Shown here in pieces: positions 20,799 through 32,092 of a stretch of DNA of 64,000 bases. The stretch's first letter is position 1. Each line of letters starts with the position of its first letter. This DNA is from Hemileia vastatrix (taxonomy: Eukaryota > Basidiomycota > Pucciniomycetes > Pucciniales > Zaghouaniaceae): contig JASXTE010000014.1 of the NCBI GenBank assembly GCA_030280995.1, positions 3,148,656 to 3,212,655 on the forward strand, written 5' to 3'. The translations under genes were made by a program, and so were the position numbers. The notes below the pieces were generated by a model. That model was not told the DNA's origin and did no database searches. It saw nothing but the letters and a program-made list of their open reading frames with translations.

Positions 20799-21284
20799 CA
20801 GGGGGAGCCTGGCTGGTAATAATTTAAAAAAAAAAAAAAAAAAAATTACCCAAGCCACTTCCTGTGGCTTGGGATTAAAAAAAAAATGCTGCCAGCTTTA
20901 AGCTGGCAGCGTTTAACAAAAAATATGAGCAAAATTGACCAAAGCCACTTTAAGTGGCTTTGGCCAATTTTATAATACATCTTGCAGGCAGTTTTAAACT
21001 GCCTGCAAGATGTTGTGTTTAAAAGCAAGCAAAGTTGCATGCAGCAACTTCACCCCCTTTTTTTTTATATTATTGACTTGCAGCCAGTATAAAACTGGCT
21101 GCAAGTCTTTTTTTAAAGCAACCAAAGTTGCTTGTAGCGACTTTGGTTGCAAACTGTTTTTTGTATCTCCCAGCCAGATAACACTGGCTGGGAGGTTTTA
21201 AGGTGAGATTTGAGCAGCCAATGTTGCTTTAAGCAACATTGGCTACTATAAAAAATAAACTACCAGCCAGGGGGAGCCTGGCTG
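20799..21284. repeat. Ladder of ten distinct palindromes spaced about 46 bp
   Basis: Inverted repeats lie at 20849-20873, 20888-20910, 20939-20963, 20978-21012, 21032-21050, 21075-21107, 21118-21150, 21167-21194, 21216-21244 and 21264-21284. Their stems are 10, 11, 12, 17, 7, 14, 11, 11, 14 and 8 perfect bases, with loops of 1-11 bases. They alternate between a CCAAAGCCAC/CCAAAGTTGC type and a TGCCAGC/GCAGCCAG type. T- or A-rich spacers separate them. The 17-mer CAGGGGGAGCCTGGCTG occurs at both ends (20799-20815 and 21268-21284) in the same orientation. Confidence 0.95.
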
Positions 21285-23129
21285 TTTTGAATTAATAAGA
21301 AATAAGATGAGTTGAGATATTTAAATTTGCGCTACTCTTTTACATGCCATTTGGCATTAATTTTTTGACAGTGTGAAATGTATATGTGCATAATAAAAAA
21401 TCAAAGCCAGAAAAAGAGGTATTGGATATTATTAAATGCCAAAACTTATATACCCAGTTTGAAGATATTTGAAATATCAGAATACTGATTTTGTGTGCAG
21501 AATTTTTTGCACAAATATGAACTTGGTTGTTAACTCTTTTGTAGCCAAATGTCAACTTAGTGGCAAGGCAAAAAAATAATAAGTGATAAAAAAGGTGTCC
21601 ATAACAGCTGAAGGTTAGTTTTCCAACCTTATGTGAACAAATGATATGGATAAGTGGATTGAATTTGAAAAATAAGTTAAAATAAATATTAATTGCATCC
21701 ATGTGAAACTATCCGAGGCTTTGGTTCCTCGAATTATACGTTGTGAAACCCTATAAAAATAATCTGTAAAAACAATATGTAAGTTCTAATTAAAAGCATG
21801 TGAAAAATTTTTGTCATCATTTGTACAATATATTTCTGTGTAAAAACCTGTTGCATATACCCCTTATGCAAGTCACTGCATGCCATGCAACCGGCTTCAG
21901 TAACTTGCATGTTTCTATACGCATAACTGTAAGCAAATTTTCATCCAAGTGGCAAATTTTCTACTTCTCTCCTTCCACTTACAAGAGACAGGTTATTATA
22001 ATAATTAGCTTTCCATCTATTTCAATTAAGAGTTATTTATTTTGCTTTGTCCCTTATACTTGTTTCTTAAGTAAAAATATAAATTTCACTTTAAATATAA
22101 GTTCAACTTTTAAGGAATCCATTTATCTCAATCATTAGGTTTGGCACCAAAGTAACTTGTTTACAGATTACTTACTTCGATTGTTGGTATTTTACTCTCC
22201 TTGTAAATCTCTTTAAAAATAAAAAAAAAGAACTGATGAATGTTTTTAACTCTTGGCAGCTTGATCTCTAACTTGTCATAGTATAATCAAAAAGCTAATT
22301 TTTGATTAGCATCCAAATTTTATATTGGTTTGTCTTTCTCTTTTCATTTTTTTCATTCAATAAAAATGATAGTTGTTTTTCTACAATAATATATTCCTAA
22401 AAATTAAAATTAACAGATCAGTTGTCCATTTATTGATCAATCAACTCCTACCAAAGGATTTTTTTAAAATTTCAAGTAAGAATATCTTTTTTTCACTATT
22501 TCACTATTTCATTTTTAAAGTTTTTATTATTATTCTCAATAATCATATATTAAATAATTAAATAAAAAAATATCATAGTATCAATGTGTGTATGGGATAA
22601 ATTTTTTTCTACATATCAATAATTTATTGTATTGGCGTCCTGTAATTCTATTAATGGTAGAGGTATAGTTGATTCTTGTTTAAGGAAACTATACCTTTCA
22701 ACATTATAAATTATGGATATCTGGCGGTTTGATATATTATTGATATATGGAGAAAAATTAAATAAAGAATCAACACATACTTATGTATTATTGCTGTATT
22801 TATTATAATAATTGGGCATTGGATTTAAGATTCACATTCAATTGTTTATGTTTAGGGTATAGTTGAATCTCGTGTTCCCATTACATACCGCAGAATACTA
22901 TACTTGTAAGCAATAAAATGAAGCTTTAATTCCAAATACTTGATTGATATTTTAAGTTCAGCTAATACTCATGTTTTCTACATGCATGTTGGATTTGATT
23001 TATTATTTATTATTAAGAATATATAATGATTATTTTTGGAGGTGTTAATTTTAACAATTGCATTCTTTCGCACTTTTTTATTTATTTATTTTTGAATTAA
23101 ATTAATTTATTATCCACTACACTACAAGA
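21285..23129. other. AT-rich stretch, no gene seen
   Basis: No recognisable protein, RNA gene or repeat apart from short low-complexity runs. Earlier exons of the Tet-like gene at 23130 could lie here, but I cannot identify them. Confidence 0.4.
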
Positions 23130-24296
23130 TGGAGGCTTCACAAAGTTTGTTTATAAAGAAAAATCACCGCTGAGGAAAAAATCAAACAACAAGCATGCAA
23201 AAAACATCAAGAATGCATTACTTATTGTTGAAAATTACGGTATTGAGACAGATGGAAAGAGGGCAAAATATTTTTCTAGGAGTTTTGTAAAAAATTTAGT
23301 TAATCCAGAATGGTATAAAATTTTGAATTCTAGCTGTTATATTTTCCATCCAGTATGCTCCTCCATTCCAAGTGTTATAGTGAAAACATTTTCTATTGAA
23401 GATCTCATTTGATTAAAAATGCTTGAAGCAACAATTCAGTGCATCAAAGACTTTTTGTATTGTGAGCATGGAGTTTTGAAAAATAAAGCTCATAAAAATG
23501 GTGGTGGATTTGGTAATATGTTTGTTCGTGGTTGGTGTTTAGATAAGAAAAAGTCTCTATTAATTTGTAAGTATTATCTAGTTTTATTTATGAATAGCTT
23601 TAATCTATTATTATCTTAATTACTTTTATAGGTAAATATGCTTCTTAGCCCTTAGATTTGACAGAGTATGATCATTGCATGAAGCGAATAGAGTTATTCT
23701 TTAAATTTTTTTATCAAAATATATCTAATTTTAAGTATTGAGAAGCAGTAAAAATCTGTCAAAAGCTTGGGATTCCTGGGTTTGGAGAAAATGTTGATGA
23801 TCAAGAAATTGAACCATTTTCTGGCAATGTTACTTGGACAGCAGGATCAAATGGAAATGGGTTTTTGAATAGTCCTCACTGTGACTCAGACCTTAGCAAG
23901 TATACATTTGGACTTTTCATGCCTAAAGACACTGAGAAAAATTCTCTTCATCAATCTTATGACTCAAATCAACGGCGTTAAAAAGGTGGAGAGCTTCATT
24001 TTCCTGAAATAGCTTGCAAAGTAGACATGGAGGCCACTAATGGCATCACAGCAATTATATGGCCAGCAAACCTTCTTAATCATTTCGCTTCACAATGTTA
24101 TGAAATTGGTGGATTTACTTGCATTGGCTCTTCTATTCAAGTTAGTATAAGACTTTTCAATACATTTAAAAAACTCCAAGATTTTGAAATAGATATTTCT
24201 GAGTACTTAAATATAAATGAAGAATTAGAAAGATGTAATTTTCTTATCATGAAACTTTCTAAGTACAATGAAAAGACTGATTTAGCAAAAAAATAA
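23130..24296 (+). pseudogene. Tet/JBP-like 2-oxoglutarate Fe(II) dioxygenase
   Basis: Two exons (23130-23566 and 23632-24296) with a 65-base GT-AG intron. The domain reads FGNMFVRGWCLDKKKS, then NGNGFLNSPHCDSDLSKYTFGL, a GGELHFPE strand, LLNHFASQ and IGSSIQVSIRL. Fe ligands are visible: His and Asp of the H-X-D motif (His codon 23877-23879, Asp 23883-23885) and the distal His (24081-24083). The Arg that binds 2-oxoglutarate is at 24150-24152. Known relatives oxidise 5-methylcytosine or thymine in DNA; fungal members are expanded and associated with KDZ transposons, as here. Four stops (23410, 23646, 23739, 23979) interrupt an otherwise continuous frame; the TAG and one TGA are explicable by C-to-T change. 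The 5' end is not defined. Confidence 0.85.
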
Positions 24297-26939
24297 AGTT
24301 AGTGAATTACTATATATTTAATGTTACTAAATATATTGAAAAATTAAATACAGAAAAAGATTCTGATATACATGTTAATAAAAAAAGTAAAAGACCAGTA
24401 AGTAGTGATAGGTAAAAATGTGATTTTATTGTACAGGTATAGTTTTAAGTTTAGTGGGGGAATGATATATTTAAACACACATCTATAAAAACTTTTTATG
24501 AAGCTGATGATTATGTATAATCTAGTGAAAAACCTAAAACAATAAAAGTATAAAAAAAATGGATGTAAAAATTGAAAAATCATATTACAATAAAAAATTA
24601 TCATTGATACATGTAAAATAAAATATAATATAATAAAATATAAGAAACAAAATATAGCTTTGTAACTTGCTTAATTATTGCAAACAGAAACTAAAAATAT
24701 ACAATATCTTACAAATCCTTCATAAAATATCATATGCATCAATACAAATAGATCTGTACTATTAATATTGTATTTAAAAATATTAAAAATTTGCTAATTT
24801 TTGAAGTAAGTTTTTCTTATTAATAAATAAAGTAAAACCATGTATTATTTTATTCTTATTTAAGTAAAAAGAAAAAAAATTAATGGAAAATTAAATATTA
24901 ATTTTTTTCATTGAGTCATTTATTATTTACTTTCATATCTAACTTGAATTAATTTAGTGGCATTATTCAATCTTAAATTTACTGAAATCTGTACACTAGT
25001 GTGACTTATGATCTTTTTTTTGATAAATTGAATATTTTTCATCACATAATTATATTTGAGTAAAGCATATAACTTCAAAAGTAGAAGTGAAATAATCAAT
25101 AAAAAGAAATGAGATATCTTGATAATGATGAATCTATCAATCAATTTAGATCTCCAATAAAAATTAATTCTAATTTTAAAATTTACCTTGTAGAAGAGGA
25201 ATATTTAATTAATATGAATTTAAATTTCCTTGTATATCTTGACTTAGCCTTCATCATCTATCTTTAATTAAGGTGCAGAATTCCAAAAGCTGAATTATAT
25301 GATGATATTTCTATATATCTAATTGAATTTTTTTAAAAAATTCATAAAACAAAGTATGTAAAATAGAAACTACTACATCATTTTTAAGTAAATTTTATTA
25401 TATTATAATAGAATATTAATAATTATAAAAGGGCTTTTACTTTTTTCAGAGAGTGGAACTCAATATATTTTAAGATAAATATAACACAATCAAATTAGAA
25501 TTTATTTTAAAGTGTTTGAATTTTTATCCATTGAATCAATTTTAAGAGTTGTGGAAGAATATTTCTTTTTTCTTGGAGTTGAATGAATCTTAAAAACCGA
25601 GAAAAAGATTGTAGATACATTTTTATTGACCTTGATCTATTAAGGTAGATGTAAGTATAATTTGATTCATATGAAATTTTAGAAGAAAAATAACATTTCA
25701 ATAACTTATTATTGACATTTAAGGATGAACAAGAAGGATGGCAATCTAAAAAGGGTTTGTTTTAATATTTATAGAAATAATATTTTTAAGTTCTTAATAA
25801 GGAGTACCCTAGTTGCTTTCTTTTATTTTTTTGCTTTCATAGAAAGAATTAAATATCTTTTTTTCCAAATTATTGAATGAAACTTTATATCTATACATGA
25901 ATCTATAAGCGTAAAAAATAATCAATATGAAATATGAATCAAAATACAGCAAGATAAATTATAGATCATCAAAATGTAGAGTAAATATTGTTTTTTAAAA
26001 TAATTGACACTGATAAAAAGATATTTTTTAAATTTAACTAGTTTTACAAAGACTCTTTAATATGATTTCATACCAATATTATGGCTTCTCATTATTTAAA
26101 TGTCTAGATATTATTTTATCATGGTACATATATATGTTACTATTATTAAATTAATTTAAAATTATTTCCAGGAGTTTTTCATAAATAATACTTAGTATAA
26201 TTAAGATAATTATGAACCTAGAAATTATAGAAATTAGATTAATAAAAGTCTACTTAAGAAAAATCTTTGATGAATTGTGAGCAAAAATTCATTACACTTA
26301 ATATTTTTTACTTTTTAACATGCTGAAAAGAATTGATAGAAAAATGTTTCAATTTTTTGTAATAATTATCTTAAAATTTGCGACAAATGCTATGATGTAT
26401 TGCCATCTTAAAGAAATATATAGTGTTCTGAGAAAAATGACTTATAATGTATTCTTATTTTTTTTCAAATTTTTGATTCATCATGATTTTGAGTTATGAT
26501 TATTGCAATAATATTTACTGAATAGGAAAAATGTGTAAGAAATTTATAAAATAATATTTGTTGATAGTTTAAGCATCTTTATTCAGATTCAGTAATAAAT
26601 CTCACATAAATAAATAATTTGAGTTAAACAAAAAAATGTAGCAATAGGATAAAGTATATATTTACATGAAGTAGGATTATGTATTAATTGCGTCAACAAT
26701 AGAGAAAAATGAAGAATTTGGCTTAATAAGATTCCAATAATCAAGAAAATCAGCTGCCATTTCTTTAGCAATATGGCTCATGGTGGGAGTATTATAATTA
26801 AGTGGCATCGGCCCAGAATTATCTATTAAGGGTTTGATAATATTGAAGATATAAAAATTAAGGTTTTTCCAGATTTTTTCACTTCCCGGATTATTATTAT
26901 CACTGTATTATCTAAGGAGGTCAAGTTGTGTTATGAATT
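24297..26939. other. Very AT-rich stretch, no gene seen
   Basis: 2.6 kb with only short lysine-, isoleucine- and phenylalanine-rich frames typical of AT-rich DNA. No inverted repeats or transposon ends noticed by eye. Confidence 0.5.
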
Positions 26940-29101
26940 CTAAACAGTCTGAAGCTGACACAAGCCGGTGGTCCTGTGAGGAAAGAAATAATCCACAAAC
27001 ACCATCAACCAAGTAAATGTAAATGATTGATATTTATGGTGTGCATATTCTTGATTCATCTTCTGAATAGAATTATTATGAGACTCATCAAATTGCTGCA
27101 TATCTGTTGCTCTTTTTTTATTCCTTGAACGTTGTTGTTTCTTGCTTTCAGCTTGAGTTATATTTGCAGCAGCCTCTCTAGATTTTAAAATAATTATTGA
27201 AATCATGATGTCGATTATTATGTTTCTAAATTGGAACAGGGGAGTAATTGAAAAATTTGCAGCAATTAACTGTGATTTTGAGCTGTCAAACATATCAGGA
27301 ACTTTGCTCTTCAGATGTGTAAGGCGGGCTAGAATATGTAGGGCACATTCAATAGGACAATCTGAATTGAAGTCGGATTCTTCAGCAGGAAGGGTAAACT
27401 CTTGAGAAGAAAGATAAAGAAATGATGCAACGAGGGATACCCAAAAAGAATGCTGGTGAGCACTTGGGATAACTAGTCTTGATAGCATGCGTATCATTGA
27501 TGATTCAGGGTGATCAGTCTTCTTAAACAGAGAAAGATTAATTGAGTTTGGTTCATCAGAGTTACAAAATTTTTCCACATTTTCAAAGTTTAAATTATTG
27601 ACCACCCAGATCTGCAAAGTGTCAACATTAACAAAATCAAAAGCTAAAAAAATAACAAAACAATTAGTTATCATAAAATAAATAATAAAAACTTCAAGTA
27701 AGTGATACATACAGAGTTCATTAATTTTTGCAAGCATTTTGTCATGAGCAGATTTCATCCATAGAAAATTGAATTTGTGAAAAATTTTGTGTGGCTTTTC
27801 AAGAGAAACAGACAAACAGATTTCAAATAACTGATTGATTTCTGGCCATGCCCTAAGTACCTTTTGACCATTGATTCTATCTTCAAAAAATCAATGAATT
27901 TCAGCTATTTGCTTCTGTAATTTTGAGTTGCCAATCATTGTTGGAGTATAAGGAAGGGAGTTATTAGCAATTTTTATCAATGATGATAGAGACTGTAGGA
28001 TTTTTAGAATTTCAATTTTAGATTTTGAAGATACGGAAACTATAAGCTGTTTCTTTGAACTTGAAGGATTTTTTTGTGGCTGGCTAGGTGGATTGATTTC
28101 TTAATTGGGTGTTTTCTCAACCTCATCAGCAGAAGTAGCTTCATCATCTTTTTGACTTAGAGAAGCTTCATATTTTGAAACTTCATCATAATCATATTCT
28201 TCTACTTCTTCTTCATTGGAGCAAGATTTGCTATTAGTTGACGCTTTGTAGTGATTGTCGTTTTTAGGGCTGGATTAAAAGATAAGAAAAATACAAGAAA
28301 TGATAAATAAGAAAGTAAATAATTTGGAGATAGATTTGAACACTAATATAAAATTGATTTCTATATTACTCATGAAAGAAATGACATACCCTTTCAACAC
28401 ATTTTAGCTAGTTTGTTTAGATTTTTGAGATGTTGGGTAAGAGGAATCCTTGGCAGGAGGAGTTTTAGTAGCACTGATAAAACTAGAGCCCCTAGAAAGT
28501 CTCATTCTTTTTGAAAGTCGAAGAATAGTCTTATCTCCCCCTCGAGATGTTGATGCATAGCCTTCAGCGTCAGGTATTTCATTATAATCATCATTGTTGA
28601 TAATAATGACATCATCAGGATGAATGATACCTGTTTCATAAGATGATTTGGAATGAGTTTTAAAGAATAAGGTTTAATAATCTATCCTACTGAGTTTAAA
28701 GAATTTAATACAAAATAATTACTTACATTTTTCTAGGTCATCAATGTATTCAAGCACATTGTTGTAGGCATTCAAAATATAAGATGGCAAAGGATTCTTG
28801 CTAAGAGTTGACAGTAGTTCTTCAATTTGCCTTTAGCAAATTCAAGTATCTTGCCATATTGAGATTGGGTAATTTCAGTCCTTTTGTTGGCAAGAGAAGG
28901 GGGGTTTGGAGACATGCTCAGAGGTGGTTGTTTCTTGAGTTTGAAGGATTTGAATCGAGAATGCTGATGAGATTTTGTCAAATAACTACTTGGTGCTGAT
29001 ATATCAAATATATTAATGTAAAAAAAAAGTTAGTCTAAGAAGATATAAGAGATAAAGCAATAGATCTTACATAAAGGAGGTGTCTGTTTATCACAAGGCA
29101 T
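26940..29101 (-). CDS. Unrecognised multi-exon gene between Tet-like and KDZ genes
   Basis: Starts MPCDKQTPPLC at 29101, then a GT-AG intron (about 28996-29069). Next come exons with a Lys/Ser/Pro-rich start, KRTEITQSQYGKILEFAKG and, after a one-base frame change near 28835, NPLPSYILNAYNNVLEYIDD. An acidic exon follows (HPDDVIIINNDDYNEIPDAE), then an Asp/Glu-rich exon, then a long C-terminal part with WPEINQLFEICLSVS, FWVSLVASFLYLSS and a basic ESKKQQRSRNKKRAT tail. Stops near 28414 (TAG), 28100 (TAA) and 27890 (TGA) may mark damage. No domain recognised. The pattern (helical globular C-terminus, basic tail, acidic linker) would suit a nuclear protein, which is speculation. Orientation matches the KDZ gene. 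Confidence 0.5.
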
Positions 29102-30397
29102 TTTAATGACTTATTACTTGAATACAATAAAAAATTCTTATATCAAGGTAATAAAGAGATAAAAAATATATATTACTATTTATATTTTCAATCTGTACTA
29201 ACACAGATAAATGTGATAACCAAAATATAATAGTAGTAGAATTGAGAGAAACAAACAAATTGAGAAATGTGGTACAAAACAAGAGGGTTTATATATTACC
29301 AGAAGCAGGTTTTTGATAGGGGTTCTTTTACAATGGGATAAAGCTAGAAAGCATATAGGAAAATAGTCCGATGATAATAATGGGGTTAATAGGGAAAGGG
29401 AAGTCACTAGACATAAACATTGGGGGCTTTAAAGTATGAAAAACAAAGAAAATGTCCAATTTAAAATTTTAAAATTGCAAAGGGTAAATAGTTGAGAATG
29501 TAAGTTTAACTAATTTAAATATTTAAATTAATTTGTAAATATTGAAATCATGCAATATGACAAAGGGATCTATTATTAGAAATTTTTGCATCTTTATGTG
29601 TTATAAAAAATAGGGGACAAATCAAAGGAAAAAGATAATTTAAAAAAAGGGGATAAAAAAAGTTAACACTAAATAGTATTATATAAAATTATTAAAAAAA
29701 TTAATTTATTCTATGATAGGAGCTTGTTTGGGCTGCGCTGGTACCCCCTGGCACAAACCTAGTCTAAAATTAGTTTAAGTTAAATTTATATAATAAATCT
29801 GAAATAGAAACACTTAAGAATCTTAGCATATGAATAAAGTATATAATTGTTTGAAATTATTGCCTTATAAAATCCAATAACCAAGTACCAAAATCACAAT
29901 TTTTTAAAAGTATTTTACAGATTTGTACAAGGTTATGTACTGTAAACATCATTCAATAACAATTGATGAACATGTTCTACTGAGATAACTAAGTTGAAAA
30001 AGAAAATAGATACTGGATATATGTTTCTAAATCGAGCTATTATTGAATAGGAACAGTCAAAAAAAAATATAGCAGGATTTATCAGGGTATTTTTTACATT
30101 GATGTAAAGCTTGGTTGATAAATTAGTAAAAAACTTTAAATCAGGACAAAAATAATCAAATCAAAAAGGAATATTAGGAATAGATGTTATAAAAATTATA
30201 ACCAATATCTTAGAAATATTGAGGGAAAAAAATTACTAGTAATCGCAAAAAATATTGTACTCTTTTACCTTAAAATGGAAATATCAACTACTCATAATAT
30301 ACTCAAAATAACTACAAATAGCTAAAGGTTTCCCTCTTTACCAAAAGACAATGGTAAGGAATCTGTAGAAAATTGATTCCATCAAACTTTTTTGAGT
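29102..30397. other. Intergenic stretch, no gene seen
   Basis: AT-rich; holds the presumed promoter of the minus-strand gene ending its 5' side at 29101. A short GC-richer island near 29725-29765 (GCTGCGCTGGTACCCCCTGG) stands out but is unexplained. Confidence 0.4.
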
Positions 30398-31257
30398 AAA
30401 GTGTCCAGCACAAGTTCAGCCAAACTTGTGCTGGACACTTTAATAAGAAAAACCTCACTTCTCTTAAAAAAAGATGCACCTTACCAACTTCAAATTAGAA
30501 AAGTGTCCAGCATAAGTTTGGCTGAACTTGTGCTGGACATTTTGGTCATGGACAGTAACTTATTACTTCTAGGAAATTATATAAAAATAGGCTATAACAT
30601 GAAGATATTTGATGGCATCAAATTTTTTATTTGGTAAAAGTGTCCAGCACAAGTTCAGCCGAACTTGTGCTGGACACTTTTATGAGAAAAACCTGACTTC
30701 TCTTAAAAAAACATGCACCTTACCAAATTCAAATTGGAAAAGTTTCCAGCATAAGTTTGGCCAAACTTGTGCTGGACATATTTACCAAAAAAAATATTGA
30801 TTCCATCAATTAACTTCATTTTATAGCTTATTTTTTTTTGGTTTTCCTTGCAATTTTTAGTCACTGGTCTTGGCCAAAGTGTCCATCACAAGTTTGGCTG
30901 AACTTATGCTGGAATTTTTCCAATTTGAGCTTGGTAAGGTGCATGTTTTTTAAGAGAAGTGAGGTGTTCCTCATAAAAGTGTCCAGTACAAGTTTGGCCG
31001 AACTTGTGCAGGACACTTTGGTCATGGACAGTAACTTATTACTTCAAGGAAATTAAAAAAAATTAGGCTATAAAATGAAGATATTTGATGGCATCAAATT
31101 TTTTTTTGGTAAAAGTGTCCAGCACAAGTTTGGCCAAACTTGTTCTAGACACTTTTTTGAGGAAAACATCACTTCTCTTAAAAAAACATGCACCTTACCA
31201 ACCTCAAATTGAAAAAGTGTCCAGCATAAGTTTGGCCGAACTTGTACTGAGCACATA
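30398..31257. repeat. Palindromic higher-order satellite (eight 44-bp palindromes)
   Basis: Palindromes start at 30398, 30500, 30637, 30738, 30876, 30976, 31112 and 31214. The best (30398-30441 and 30637-30680) have perfect 19-base arms AAAGTGTCCAGCACAAGTT around a 6-base loop. Two spacer types alternate, giving steps of about 101 and 137 bp and a higher-order period of about 238 bp. In the stretch from the fourth to the sixth palindrome both spacers are reverse-complemented relative to their neighbours, so the array holds an inversion with breakpoints at the palindromes. Confidence 0.95.
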
Positions 31258-32092
31258 GCACAATACTGAAATTCTACTGAAGTATGTTTATCAATTACAT
31301 GTTATTAAAGCCTCTTTTTTTTATTAAGGCATGAAAACCAAATATAAATTGATGATATTTTAGTTTTTAATGATTAATAATTTTCAATTATTGTTGCAAT
31401 AAGTGAAGTTTAAAAAAAAAATTTCTTAAGATCCTTGTGAAAATGAATTCCCATCGGTTGAATGCTTTAATTTTTTGTATATATTTTATTTATTAACTAT
31501 GGTAATGGATTATTGAGTGCCTTTAATGATGTTTCTTTTTTTGTGAGGGATGGTGTTCACTTTCATAAATTTTTTCACATTTGCATTTTTATACTAATTG
31601 TTGGTGGAGTTTAGGCAATAAAAAACCAATTATAATTATTGAAAAACAGGTATTTTAAATTGAATTTCAGAGTCTAATTCTATTTTTGTTTTAGGCTTTA
31701 ATTTGATCTTGTCATAAGTATCTGAGAAGAGATTCAATTTAATTTATTTCAAGTTCATATATTGTGCATAAAAAAATTTCACATTTATTTACTCAAAACA
31801 ATTGTCATGTCTTAAAGTTATACAAAAATTTATAAACTGTTTTTCTATCCTCAATATTTTTATAATCGTTAATTCTTTTGCTCTCTTTTATTATATACAT
31901 CAATTGGAATTTTTTATAAAAAAGAATAATAATGTTATTTTTAAAAAATGATTACTATCACTCTATATACATGGTTACCAGTGGGGTAAAATATTTAAGG
32001 TGCTGCTGCTCAATCTAGTGCCTCATTAACTTTGAAAAAATCTATATCTTCTTGAACCTCAAGTAACTCCCTCTCATTAACCAACAAATTTG
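31258..32092. other. AT-rich stretch, no gene seen
   Basis: Between the satellite and the next minus-strand gene; the 3' end of that gene may extend to about 31990 through further stops. No other feature seen. Confidence 0.4.

Noticed and set aside
20799..31257. Palindrome arrays as CRISPR arrays
   Set aside because: Spacers are repeated or low-complexity rather than unique, repeats differ from one another in the ladder, there are no cas genes, and the window is clearly eukaryotic.
30398..31257. MicroRNA-like precursors in the 44-bp palindromes
   Set aside because: The stems are too short for typical precursors and are tandem copies of a satellite; without RNA data this is not supported.
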